A model generated the notes under the pieces. It saw nothing but the letters and a program-made list of their open reading frames with translations. It did not search any database and was not told where the DNA came from. From NCBI GenBank assembly GCA_020205615.1, contig CM035162.1, forward strand, positions 45,870,464 through 45,934,463: 64,000 nucleotides of DNA, read 5' to 3'. Below are positions 21,448-33,030 of this stretch, one piece after another (within the stretch, counting starts at the first letter, position 1; each line of letters opens with the position of its first letter). The DNA comes from Panax quinquefolius. Its lineage: Eukaryota > Streptophyta > Magnoliopsida > Apiales > Araliaceae. The position numbers were made by a program, and so were the translations under genes.

Positions 21448-22155
21448 TTATCCTCCACATCCTTGTCTCAACAACTTCTTGGCTTGCATCACCGTCAGAC
21501 AACTTGTTTGTCGAGGTGACTTGCTAGCAAAGAACACAACCTTTGACGGAGTCATAAGGTTAACACACTTCCTTTGGCAATCAATTGATGCTCTGTAATT
21601 GAATAACCAATCCATTCCCAATATAACATCAAACTCACCATGTCTAATTGGTATCAAATCTACCATCATCTCGTGACCTTTTATGACTACTCTACAATTC
21701 CTATATATAAATCTAACAGGAATAACTTCTCTATTCGTAATCTCTATGCTTAAGGGAAATTCTAATTCTTCTTGAGGCAAATCTAAATTCTGAGCAAATT
21801 CATCGGATAGAAATGAACAAGTAGCAACCAAATCAAATAGTACATAAGCATTAATACCATTAATCTGAATGATACCTGACACCACATCCTTAGACTGTAC
21901 AACATCTTTCACAGTCATATTGAAAGTCCTCGCAGTAGGTCGGTTTGACTGCGCTGGTCCAGAAATAGTCAATGCACCACCATTATTGTTGTTTCCTTTT
22001 TCGCCACTTGCACTTCCCGCTGGCTTTTTAGGGCAATCACGAGCCATGTGATCCTTCGAACCGCAGGTAAAGCATGCTCCTTTCTTTATACTAAAGCAGT
22101 TCGGTGCAATGTGTCCCTCCTGACCATAGTTGAAACACACTCTCTTTCCCTTCAA
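21448..22155 (-). pseudogene. Zinc knuckles and aspartic protease of element B
   Basis: 235 codons on the minus strand. Two CCHC knuckles come first: CFNYGQEGHIAPNC and CFTCGSKDHMARDC. A low-complexity linker with GNNNNGG follows, then the retropepsin. Its active site, usually DSGA or DTGA, here reads YVLFDLVATCSFLS, with the catalytic aspartate kept but S-G replaced by L-V. The GMDWL motif near the end is intact. Stop codons just after it (near 21447 and 21405) separate protease from RT. The altered active site should abolish processing. Confidence 0.88.
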
Positions 22156-23009
22156 ACATACCCTAGTATGGTTCTTCCCGCACGTCGCACAAGCTTCAAA
22201 CTTTTTCTTCTGCTGATTTCCTTGTTGTACTCCCGCAGTCGAATTCTCGCTCCACTTCCTCTTTTGATTGTTACTTCCAACATTACTTCCACCAGCCTAT
22301 TCTCATTCTCATTCTTCATCTTCTTTTGTTCTTGGTTGTATTTGGTCAAGGCATCACTTTCACCTTCTGCGATAATCGCCTTTTCCAATACATCCGCAAA
22401 TGTATTCAGCTGAAACATTGAAACCTTTCTATACATCCAGGGTTTCAATCCTTTTTCAAACCTTCTCGCTTTACGCTCGTCAGTACTGACTTGATAACTG
22501 GCAAACCTTGCCAACTCATTAAATTTCGTAGCATATTCTGGCACCGTCATAGTTCCTTGCTTCAGCTCAAGAAATTATACTTCCAACTGATTCTGAGAAC
22601 TCGCTGGAAAGTACATTTCAAAGAATATCTCCTTAAACCTATCCCATGTTATCACTCCTTGTTCTCCATGAACCTTATTTGCCTACCACCAGTAGCTAGC
22701 TTCAGACTTCAGCATGAACGTTGCGAACGTAGTCTTTTGATCTTCATTAACTCTAGCAACGTCGAACACCTTCTCCATTTCCATAATCCAGGTTTGGTCT
22801 TCCACTAGATTCATAGACCCTTGAAACTCCGGCGGCCCAACCACTTTAAATTCCTTGAAAGTCGTGACTTGAGTTTGCGGTTGATTCGCAAGTGCACCCG
22901 TCAACAGAGTTACCAACTTCTGAACCGGATTAGTGTTGGTCTCATTGTTATTATTCGTAAACCCCTCAGGAGGTGCTTGCTGACGTGGTTGTCTTCTTCT
23001 AGGAGACAT
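22152..23009 (-). pseudogene. Gag of element B
   Basis: Starts MSPRRRQPRQQAPPEGF at 23009, a usual beginning for chromovirus Gag. The first open part (to 22683) holds FKVVGPPEFQGS and KTTFATFMLKSEASYWW. After a stop at about 22682, Gag resumes (22550-22152) with YATKFNELARFAS and ARRFEKGLKPWMYRKV. A frameshift near 22295 disrupts the last part before the knuckles. It forms the particle shell in intact relatives. Confidence 0.88.
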
Positions 23010-23295
23010 TTTCTGTTAAAATATACGCTTATTAGCTCATTATTCAACTTCTTGAGTATTTGTAGGTTATCTTAAACATTCCAAGATTAAAGCTTTAACA
23101 CATAACATTTCAAATAAACTTTGATATTTTATTCATTCATAATGTTTTAAAACATGTTGAAGATAGCATAACCGCTATAAACATTCACTTTCCTGAACTA
23201 GACAAGTTTCAGGATTACATACTCATACTATCCCATTATTTATCTCAAAATAAGGGATTCACATTTTATTTATCCACATGATTATCACTCCTACT

Positions 23296-24024
23296 TTATC
23301 TGGGCATATTAAGACGTCGTAAGGCTTCTCGATGTTCCTCCTCCATGATACGATAAGCCGTTCTACGATCCATCACGAACCACGGCGAATTCTCAAACTG
23401 AGGTGGGTAATAATAGACTCGATCCTGGGCCCTATCAATCACCAAATTAAAAGCGTAATCCATCTCTTTCATCTTGGCTTTCTTTACTTCGACTTTTGCT
23501 TCAGCACGATCTGCACGTTGAGTCGCCTTCATCCAACCATCCTCTTCTCTTGGACGCTTAGCTGATTCCTCCTTGAAATCATCTTTTAATTTCTCTATGT
23601 CAGTCTTCATCTTCTCGTTTACCGCCAATAGGTCTTCATGCTGACCCTTGGTATGAACCAAGTCCCACTCTATGTTTCCAAGTTTTGAGTCGAGTTCCTG
23701 AATCTCTGCATCCTTCTGCTCCATCAAAGCGTGATGCAACTCAACCATCTCCTTCAGCTCCTCGACCTTGTCCTATAACTCTATGTTATGGTCATACAAA
23801 GCATCATACATCTCAACTGATATGGAGTTTGGTGGAAACTCCGCAGGATCCTCTTCCTCATCCTCCTCCTCTATATCCTCAGAACTAACCTCCTCGGGAT
23901 CAGCCACAGGGTCATCCCCCTGAATCAACTGCTCCCGTACTACGTGAATATACTGGGGCTCATCATCTATAGGTATCTGAGGTATCGCCTCTCTAGCTGG
24001 ACTGGATCCTCCTTCGTTAGACAT
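23296..24024 (-). pseudogene. Extra acidic/coiled-coil ORF upstream of gag in element B
   Basis: ATG at 24024 opens MSNEGGSSPAREAIPQ, followed by a very acidic stretch (EDIEEEDEEEDPAEF), then a long predicted coiled coil (DKVEELKEMVELHHALMEQK onwards), a basic KVEVKKAKMKEMDYAF part and a C-terminus rich in Tyr, Trp and Arg that ends LRRLNMPR. One in-frame TAG (near 23773) splits it; restoring a glutamine codon there would leave 242 codons. It lies between the primer-binding site and gag on the same strand, so it is a candidate accessory protein of the element. I recognise no domain and propose no function. Confidence 0.75.
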
Positions 24025-24241
24025 CCTGACAACAAAATATTTTAAGTTTTACTTAACGTTTTTGATACCCGCGAGCACATAAATTATTAACACATAGCAT
24101 ATAATGTCTTTTATTATTTAACTTCAATGGATACTTTAATCCATTCCTTAAAACTCGGCAAGAGTTAAACACCTCTATGTTTTCTATTTCCTTAAAGGTT
24201 ACTTCCTAAGGTTTCCCCACCTAAGGTTCATAACCTAAGGC

Positions 24242-24254
24242 TTAAATACCAACC
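24242..24254 (-). other. Primer-binding site of element B
   Basis: GGTTGGTATTTAA on the minus strand, directly after the LTR end GGGGGTGTCACA. A decayed initiator-tRNA-Met site. Confidence 0.7.
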
Positions 24255-26477
24255 TGTGACACCCCCAAATCCAGGTACTCCATTCCCACAAGATTTGGTG
24301 TTCAATATCCAAAACATTACATCTAACTACCCATCATCAAAGGATAAAGACATAATTTAAGTTACTTAAGCAATAATCCTTCCCATTAAAGGGTTACATC
24401 AAAATCTCAAATTAAATCCCAGGTAATCTAACCTTAAAAATATTACATCAGTTGCGGAATACATCACATATTAAACAAAGTCTCATAAAGTAAACATTTA
24501 AATAAATTTCTCATAAGTCTTCAACACTTGGACAATTTGCCCTTTCCTTTGCTAGTAGACGGCTCATCAACTTTCTCCAATTTAGCTGCATTGTTAATTG
24601 CAAGAGTGAGCAAACAAATGCTCATTGATATAGAAAGTAGCAAAGATAGTAACATGAGAGTGAACAATGAAAGCTAAATAATAAGGAACTTGTTCTACAA
24701 ATCAAAACAGAAAACAAGTTCGAACTTTAATTATCTGAGGGTCTTAAGACCACAACTATGTCCCCGGTACTAAGGTATTATTACCCAACCTTAATATCAT
24801 TTTAGACTATACTGGACCCTTCTTAACGCATTTTGGGGATCACCCTTTGTACCATGTATTGTGCACAAACATCTAAACGTTACACGTACAAAATCCCCTA
24901 TGTTAGGGTTGTTCATCTCAGTTTGAATTTAGAATTTCCGCACTAAAGAAAGTTTAGTTTGGAACTAGCTTATCAGTGTTTCTAGAATTTTAGAACACTA
25001 TTCGAATATAGATTAATTCAATCAATAAAGGTTTGCTTACTACTTGAAGGTTTAATACAACAATAAAGCTTTGAACAAGGTTATCAAAGTCAAAGATTGA
25101 ATAACAATAATATATAATTGAGTAAATATGATATACATGCAAAGTGATATAGAAGAGTTAAAACAATCTCCCTTGAGTCAATGTATTAGAACAATATATG
25201 CTTTAAATAATAATTAGGAAAGTATAACTCGCTCGATGTAACGAATTAGCTTACATAATCTTGTACAAACATACGCAAGATAGGTTAGGCTTGCTCACTT
25301 TACAAAGAACTTAGAAACTTGTACAACAAGGATTTAGTAATGGGAACTTCCATTCAATATAAAAAGAATAAAGTTAGAAAGCTTGCTCAATTGTAAAGAG
25401 ATAAGGTTTATAAACTTGCCTTGTTTGTAAGCGACACAAATGTAAAATAATCTCCAATTACCCTACATACATCATTAAAATCGCAACAACAATTAGTTGT
25501 ATGAATATTAGTTTTTGGGTTTAAGCCATCATTTAGGTCATAACCTTAACTTATCATCTAACCATGTAGGTTAACACACTTAACGAATCAGAAATCTCAT
25601 TACGAGCCAACATAAATTAATCGCTCATCTCTGACTTTTAAAAACACCACTTTTAGTTTCATTATATAACTCAATTAACAATCGCTTCAAAATCTTTTAT
25701 ACTTTGTATTATAACGCATGACAATATGCTATTATAGTTTAAATTATGCCTCAACATCAATAACATGCTTACTTAACTAATATAAGTCCAATATGCCTGA
25801 CCTGCAAACAAGCAGACCTCACTATCACAGTTCAGGGTGTGGCGCATCAAGGCCACACTTAAACTTGATCGGCAAGAATAATTTCTTACAGAAGACAATT
25901 CGCCATTTTTGGTCTTGGCACTTGGCAAGCAAAATTGCGATGGTGCATGAATAGACACGAGGCTGGCGATGAATAATAGCAGAGACTTTAGCCCAACAAA
26001 CACAAATTTCACCCATCAAACGGTGATAACATGTAAAATAAATATACAACTATCATAAACATTATTGCTAACATATTCAACCACTTAGCACCTTTTAACA
26101 ACAACTATAACTATTTTAATTTCTCAATTTTCATGTTTTTCATATAAAACTCCATTTTTGATAATCTATCCAAAAATCATCACTGTAAATTCATTATTTG
26201 ACCAAATCATTCCATTCAAATTACGTTATATTTGTATCTCAATGAACTACCATATCCAAGCGTCAATTTACAGTTTCACATACAAATTGATAACTAAAAT
26301 TGATACTTTCGAAGGCCATAACATATGAACATAAACACTGATATATATAATCTTCTACTACAACCCAATTCTCATGAATTTGATAACAAATAACAAGTTT
26401 ACATGATAATTAACAGAGTTTTGCAAATCAATATGAACATATATACATCACAATTCACGTGATTTCCAAATCACATA

Positions 26478-26534
<57 letters not shown>

Positions 26535-26712
26535 AAAACTAAAAGTTAAAATAGGGATAGTTTATACCTTGAATTTCCTACTAGCAAGATGATAGAATCC
26601 TTCCTCAACCCTCAACAATTTGCAGAGATTACACTCAAATTCTCTCTAACCCTCTGTGTTTCTTCTCTCTACACTTCTACATTCTCAAGCTTTAGGGACT
26701 CTCCAAATACAA
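24255..26712 (-). repeat. 5' LTR of element B, start truncated
   Basis: Ends on the minus strand with GGGGGTGTCACA at 24255. Upstream come a typical late-LTR segment with GAGCATTTGTTTGCTCAC (about 24605-24625), a (TA)n tract and a purine-rich leader reaching 26712, where Sirevirus-type coding sequence begins without an LTR start. It resembles the LTR at 1-1193. The boundary at 26712 is judged from where the leader similarity stops. Confidence 0.7.
26481..26532. repeat. (TA)n microsatellite
   Basis: About 26 uninterrupted TA units inside the element B LTR. Prone to length polymorphism. Confidence 0.98.
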
Positions 26713-28387
26713 ATTCTCCAACAATTCCAGATGATGGGTCAAATGATGTTGATTCTGAAGAGGAAGAAGAATCTGAATCTCCCATAGCTGAACCCCTAAG
26801 GAGAAGGAAAAGCTACAGATTAATTGCTCAATTTGCCTCCAAGAAGAAAAGTAAACACTCTACTGCAATCATTGAAGTGAGTGATGATGAATTTGGATCA
26901 AACGAAGAGGATGCTGAAGATGGTACTAGTGATGAAAATGAGCAAGAAAAATTCACTGATAAATCTGATAAAAGAAGTCAACATGAGTCAGCTTAGAAGG
27001 TGGAGAAATGGAGGAAGATTCCAGTTCTGCAAATCAGGAATCAGAGGAACCAGCAGACTATCCTGTCCTCTCTCTAGCAAGAATCAGTAGAAGAATAGTG
27101 GTGGAAGTTTTTGATGAACCAGTAGAACTACCAGTAGAAAGATGGGTAAGATATGGAAATGAATAACTCAAGGTTGTAAGGATGACTGCACATGATGTGT
27201 TCAAAAATTGGAACAACATGGAGTTAGACTGCACGACTATCCTCTACACTCTTGATGATATGCTGATGAGATGGTTCTTCCAATGGATGCCTTAGCTAAA
27301 GGCACATACTGAAAGAGATGGAAGTTACTTCTTCTGGTGCTACTCTTAGTTTCCAAGCATGGAGCTGGTGGCACAAAACTTCCCAAGGGTGAAGAGTTTT
27401 GCTACAATGATGATCAAAGACCAGCCTCACTACAAAATCTACAGATATACTGGCAACCATTATATTCCCTATGATCGTAGAGTGGGTTCTGACGAAAGAA
27501 GGATCATGACCAAGGGCACGATCGTAGAGTCCCTTCTCTCTATCACTAAAAATGATCAAGTTCAGTTTGAAGAGCTCCCCTATGCTCAAGCACAGATGTC
27601 TAACATGCCTTCATCCTCCAATGGCGACTGATACTCAACGATTGTTTAGATTCTCAAAGCTTTCAAAAATTTGTTCAAGGATGAATATCGTAGAGTCCAA
27701 TCTGATGCTCAACAAGAGACTGCCCAACCAGATGACCAAATTTTTATGGAGCAAGAGCTGTTGAAAAATTCGGATGAACTACTCAAGAAGATATCCCTAA
27801 TCAATGAAGAGTCAAAGATGGGGTTGATAGCAGCAGGAGATAATTCAGTCTAGAACAGACTTCAGGATACTTTGGCTGATGTATCTCTCAAAATCAAAGA
27901 GAGAGATCATATATATCTGAAGGCCATACATGATCAGAAGGCAGAAACTCTACGAGCATAGAAGGCCAATGAAGAACAACTCTAAGTCCTCTCTAACAAG
28001 ATTGACAACATGAATCAGTCTTTCTAAGTGCAACTTGAGCTAAGCCAACAAGAACTCAAGTTTAAAGTTGTTAACTCCTCTTACCTGATGGATTATCTTA
28101 TGTCCAACATGGAGCAGCTCTCCCAAGTGATTAATGACAAAAAAGGGGAAAATAGGCATAGAAAGAGGCAGAGTAAGAGGCACTTAAGAAAGGGCAAGGA
28201 GGGCAGAAGGAAACAAGAGAAGAAGACAAAGAAGAAGATAGAAGAAGAAGAAGATGGGTCATCATCTGAGGGGGAGCCAAAGGATGATGAGCTTGTATTT
28301 GAAAAGACTGAGGGGGAGCAAGAAGAAGAAGAAATGAAGTCCACATCCCAAGGGGAGCAGGAGCAAAGACATCAAACAGATGAATAG
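26713..28387 (+). pseudogene. Sirevirus-type ORF3 (env-like/coiled-coil) remnant
   Basis: A decayed long coding stretch ending just before a Sirevirus polypurine tract, the place of the extra 3' ORF in Sireviruses. It has an acidic start (DSEEEEESESPIAEPLRRRK), then after frameshifts a globular part (FPRVKSFATMMIKDQPHYKI and YTGNHYIPYDRR near 27385-27480), then a coiled coil from about 27665 on, and a highly charged tail of K, E and R (28130-28385) ending QRHQTDE. Most stops (27853, 27961, 27986, 28026) look like former CAG or CAA glutamine codons. Function of these ORFs is not established; the first codons (26589-26712) derive from the neighbouring LTR. Confidence 0.6.
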
Positions 28388-28607
28388 TTGATCAACAGAC
28401 ATCCTGGAAGCATACATGAAACCAAATAGGTATATCTCTAACTAGTTAGGTATGTTCTGGATCCAGGATGTAAAAGGTCATAGTGTATTAAATTTCATAT
28501 TCTTATAAATGACATTAATGATTATCTGTTTTAGAAATACAGTTGCTCACTGTATATATAAGATTCATTCATAACATACATATGCACTTATTATTTTTGT
28601 CATAATC

Positions 28608-28621
28608 AAATAGGGGGAGAT
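28608..28621 (+). other. Sirevirus polypurine tract
   Basis: TTTTTGTCATAATCAAAT leads into AGGGGGAGATTTTTAGG. The TTTGTCATCATCAAA...GGGGGAGATTG context is, from memory, a well-conserved Sirevirus signature upstream of the 3' LTR. Confidence 0.85.
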
Positions 28622-31499
28622 TTTTAGGAATAAACATGTGAAAGTTATTCCTATTTAGATATGATTTGATTATGATATATATGAATGAATATGAAAGTAT
28701 GCTTGCATTAAGAAAAGCTGTAAAGTCCTTTGATAGATAATAGAAACATATATACAAGGACTAAGAATGAATTGATCAAATGTGTTAGGTTGATCCTACA
28801 TAAGCAAAATAACTTTATAAAGTCCTTAAAAAGAAATGATGTACAAGGACTATAAATATAGAAAGGTCAAGTATTTTAGGTTTATCTTTTGATGTAATAG
28901 ATAGGCTTGTCTGATCGTCGAGCACTGCACCAGAAATCGTAGTCTGCCAGGAGAGTCAAGGAAAACTCAAGAGCTATCGAGGCAGAATCGTAGTCTACAA
29001 GGAGTGACGAGGAAGGATCTCTGAGTTCGTAGACTGCCAGGAGAGACGAGGAAAGATCGTAGTGTGTCGAGCAGAACTTCCTTAGGGCCGTAGTTTGCTG
29101 AGGAAGTCATGTTCAGAATCAGAGAGATAACCTGTCTATGAGCCGACCAAGCATCTGCCTAAGCCAAGTCAAGAATCGTAGCCTACACTCAGAATCGTAG
29201 AGTCTACTGGTTACATGCAGAGATCGTAGTCGAACAAGATCAGATGAAGACAACGAGCACAAAGTCAAGAATCGTAGAGTGTCAAGATTTGATCTCAAAG
29301 TCGTAGTGTCTGAACAACCGAAGCTGAATCGTAGAGTGTAGAACTGAGACTTCAACAAATGTGCTGACAATGCCAAGGCAGAATCGTAGAGCAAATATGA
29401 TTCTCAACAAATTAGCACCCCCACAATATCCAAAGGAATGAAGCCTCTGGTCTAAGCTACATAGATATATCCCACCTGAAGGAAACCAGAGAGCACTCAA
29501 CGAATGGCATACAAGCTAACAGAAGATCTAAGCATCAATCCAATTAGCATCCAGATTGAGTTGTGAAGCCATTCGAGATGAAGTCCTCCACAAGATGATC
29601 ATAGGAAGACTTCAGTAGCTGACTAAGGAAAGTTAACAGGTGCAGTAGCTGTCATGCAATAAGATGACAACGATCTTGTAAGTATCCAGGATCATAGTGT
29701 TTGCTAGACAAAGAAAGAACTGATGGAGTATACACAGAGATACTGGTCAGCCTATGAAGAACAAGGCTAAAGTGATTAAGCATTGGATTAGTCCATTTAT
29801 GATAAGTGAACGGGAGATCACAAGGAGAAAGCGAGCTGGACACGCCACAAATCTGAAGTGTCTCGCTATTTAGAAGGAACCTGAACAAAGAAGTCAAGCC
29901 ATCAACATCTGAGAGCTGTCGAGGTAAATAAAAGTGTTGAAGCACTGCACAAGAGAAGTAAGAGGTGTTCTACATTGAAGATCTAATCAACACTCTTCAA
30001 GATCGTTGTGTTGTCTCTACCAGTCAACAAGACACTACGATCAGGTCCATGAAGACATGCATCAGAATCATAGAGTTCGAACAGCTGAAGATTGAAGCAT
30101 TGGCAACGGTTCAATCTGAAGGTTAATATTCGGACAAGAGCTTATTGAGAGCATCGATGAAAAAGGACAACCTCTGATCAAGAAATCAGAAGGAGGAAAT
30201 AAAGTCTTCGACCTGCCCAAGACATCAGAGTGACATCTCTTATGGGGTAGGTGAAACAGTGGACTGCAGTGTCAGAAAGTCAGAAAATGAGATGTCATGT
30301 CACATCTGCAGTCTGCACCAAATAACTCGAGATCTGCAAAGCAAATCTAAAAGCTTTCAACGGCTACTTTCCAACGAGAAGATTGGGAAGAAGTATTAAT
30401 CAACAGAGCTTCAAAGATTAAAAGGTACTGATGATTGCTATGTTGCAGAATCGTTGAGTTGGAAGAATGCTAACGTTGACTCTACGAGTTCCTCCTGAGC
30501 TTAAATAGAACATGTCTCAGTGACAGTGAGACTACGAAGGTGGAAGTGAAGCAACTTTGAAGAAGGACTTAAATAGATCAAAGCTTCACTCAACAAAGAT
30601 GAAAATGCCACTTGAATTGGCTTCTAAGCTAAGAGCCGAGAAGGACAAGAAGATAACATTCAGAAGAGTGGCAAAGCACAAGGCAGAACCATGAACCCAA
30701 AGCTGGAGCAGAGCAAGTGCAGAACCATGTCTGCCAACATGTTAAGGAGGGTTCAAGAAATGGTGATGGTGCATAGCTGACACTACATGAAGATGAGTAG
30801 AACAGAAGAAGATTAGCTGCACCAAAGATGATGTGGTCCAGTCTTGAAGCAGAATGTAAATAGGACTACACCAAGCTGCTAAGTACAAAAGATGTTCAGA
30901 GCATAAAGACATCTTAGCAGCTCAGCACCAACTCCAACAAACAAATAAACAACTCAACAACAAGAAGCCAGGGCCTGAGGGGTCCTTGTCCGGAGGGACT
31001 AAATTAAGTTCCAAGGTTGCTAGCCTTTAAGAGTTCTTAGTGAACTAGAGAAGTTCCAAGGCTGCTAGCCTTGAAGAGTTCTTAGTGAACTGAAGTCCCA
31101 AGGTCACGGCCTCAAGGAATCTTAGTGATTCAGGGTACTGCCCTTCCTTAGTGGAAATTCTGCTAGTTAAAAGTAGAGAGTGGATTAGGAGCTTGAGTCT
31201 CTGAACCACTTAAAACCCCTTGTGCCTTTTACTTTATGTCATTTACATTATGTACTATAACTGCTATGTATGTTTTAACTACTTACAACCAAACTAACTG
31301 TGCGAACAATGTATGTATGATTATGAATATATTAATGAAGGGGATCTTTTACTTATTCCGCTGTGCTTGAAAAGATTCTTATATTTGTCATATTCTAAAT
31401 CATTAGCTAAAAAAAACAAAAGTAGAAAAGTATTTGGAATGAAAAAGGATCTATTCAACCCCCCTTCTAGATCTATATTGGGCCTACTGGGAACTAACA
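28622..31499 (+). repeat. Sirevirus 3' LTR
   Basis: Begins right after the polypurine tract with TTTTAGGAATAAACATG (terminal TG decayed) and ends CTATTCAACCCCCCTTCTAG...GGGAACTAACA, a Sirevirus-style end. Length is about 2.9 kb. Its first third is full of ATCGTAG motifs (28930-29400); a repeat AGTTCTTAGTGAACT occurs twice near 31035 and 31078. No primer-binding site follows, consistent with a 3' LTR. The matching 5' LTR is not in the window. Confidence 0.8.
28930..29400 (+). repeat. Interspersed ATCGTAG(AGT) motif cluster
   Basis: AATCGTAG or GATCGTAG recurs at least nine times in 470 bp (for example near 28939, 28989, 29060, 29175, 29193, 29224, 29273, 29328 and 29383) with irregular spacing of 20-115 bases. 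The same word with AGT also occurs in the ORF3 region (near 27474, 27521 and 27687). It is not a simple tandem repeat. Confidence 0.85.
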
Positions 31500-32822
31500 C
31501 ACTTGATCAAAAAGGGTGGAGTTAAGGTGCATTGTGGTAGGCAAATGAGCAAATCAGGATACAAGTCAAAAGCCACCCACACCGGGGTGGGCTATTTCCC
31601 ATACAAAACCCCCGCTAGGGCGGGGGGTCTTCACATCAGATAACAGAAGCTAAGCCCACTGGGGCGGGCCCTTTGCAAGCCAATACCCCCGCCGGGGGGG
31701 GGGGGTCCCAAAACAGAGGAGTCCTTGTTGGTTTCAAACACTGCTAGGATGTGAGATTTAGTACTTGGAATGCTTAGGGACTCTAAATGGCGTGGGATTG
31801 TATTCAGAATGTGGGTGTAAACATATAATTACATCAAAAACAACAAGATCAATGATACGCAAGGAAATTAACAGAGATTAAGGACAGATTTTGGAGCAAG
31901 CATTGGAGTGAAGATTTTGAGGGATTTTCATATCAATTGCAGATTAAGGCTAAAGTGAAGGGTGTTCTAAATTATTCTTCACAAAGTTTTATATTTGTAG
32001 TTGGAAGGATGTTATCTTTAATTTATTCAATTATTATTTCATTGATGATGAACTAAATACATTTTAGGCTTATGACGAATCTTTAAGTGGAACAATGGTT
32101 ATGTAATCTTTGATTTTCAGTTTAATAAGCTATTATCCAGTTTATCTATATTAATTTGAGCTTGAATTTATGAATTGTTTGATCAACAATTCTTTGTGGA
32201 CTTGTATGGATTCAAGAGAGGAAGTACGAGTCTAGACTTAGTTAATATATCATGTGTTCTTGAATTTTGTGAATGAACAGAATCTTGATGAATGTTAGGG
32301 TAGATATATGCTTGACATCGCATGTAATCAGATAAAGAACTTAAACTTAAACCTTCTTTAATTGTAATTCACATAGAGATATACTGAGTTAGTTGATTAA
32401 GGTGTTTAACTTGATTTTATCTATTTTTTGGATTTGAGTTAATACGATACTCATACATCGAGAGGTGGCTAGTTCTACTTATGTGTTCTTGATTAATAAA
32501 CTATGATAGTTAATTAAACTGGAATAAATGTGTAATAATCAGAGTTATGCTTAGAGTGAAGTCGTAAGTCTAATTCTCCAATATTTGTTTGAAACTTCAC
32601 TTTTTAAGGTTTTGTTGATTGTTTGGTAATTTTAATTTTTTAATATATTTAGTTACGAACTTGAAATTGGTTAGTTTAATAAAATTAGGATTAATAGGAA
32701 ATTAGTAATTATGAGAGTTAATTTCTTATTAAAGTCTATGTGGAACGATACTCTACTTATTATTATATTACTTGTTGACCACGTATACTTGCGTGTTGTG
32801 CGTAATTAGATTTTACCCAACA
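31500..32822 (+). repeat. Athila-like LTR, copy 2
   Basis: Plus-strand relative of 18683-19805 (inverted) and 49535-51040. The 3' part carries GGAACGATACTCTACTTATT, then TTGTTGACCACGTATACTTG, and ends with TTTTACCCAACA at 32821. The first 250 bases contain four short GC palindromes. What follows is not a clear primer-binding site. The lineage is inferred from general LTR-end character, not from coding sequence. Confidence 0.6.
31575..31712. repeat. Cluster of GC-rich hairpin words
   Basis: Four near-palindromes in an otherwise AT-rich region: CCCACACCGGGGTGGG, CCCCCGCTAGGGCGGGGGG, GCCCACTGGGGCGGGC and CCCCCGCC followed by a run of about twelve G. They are spaced 37-65 bases apart. Confidence 0.85.
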
Positions 32823-33030
32823 GTCAACATGCCAGCAGATTGAAAGACGTCAGCACCAGCACCCGTTGTTAAGGAAGGAGAACGACCACCGATCTTATGC
32901 AACAAATGTGGAGGGGAGGGACACATCAGTCCAAATTATATGCAGTAGTCCAAAACATGTTACAATTATGGAAGAGAAGGTCACCTAGCTCGATTTTGTC
33001 GTACAGTAAAGCCAAGTCCAGCTGGTGTCG
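32823..33030 (+). pseudogene. Gypsy Gag zinc-knuckle scrap
   Basis: About 200 bp aligning with 60870-61020 of element A4. It reads GERPPILCNKCGGEGHI, a stop, then TCYNYGREGHLARFC, two CCHC-like knuckles, the first lacking its last cysteine. Flanking gag and protease are absent. Confidence 0.85.

Larger units (their letters stand above)
19806..26712 (-). mobile_element. Chromovirus-like gypsy element B, 3' truncated
   Basis: Minus-strand element comprising, in its own order, 5' LTR (26712-24255, start missing), primer-binding site, an extra ORF, gag, zinc knuckle, protease, RT and RNase H. It stops about 80 bases after RNase H at 19806, so integrase, polypurine tract and 3' LTR are gone. The RT-RNase H frame is intact over 486 codons, making it the youngest-looking coding sequence here. 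RT wording is of Tekay/Del-type chromoviruses. Confidence 0.88.

Noticed and set aside
28093..28346. Ser/Phe-rich minus-strand frames
   Set aside because: Shadow of the Glu/Lys-rich Sirevirus ORF3 tail on the other strand.
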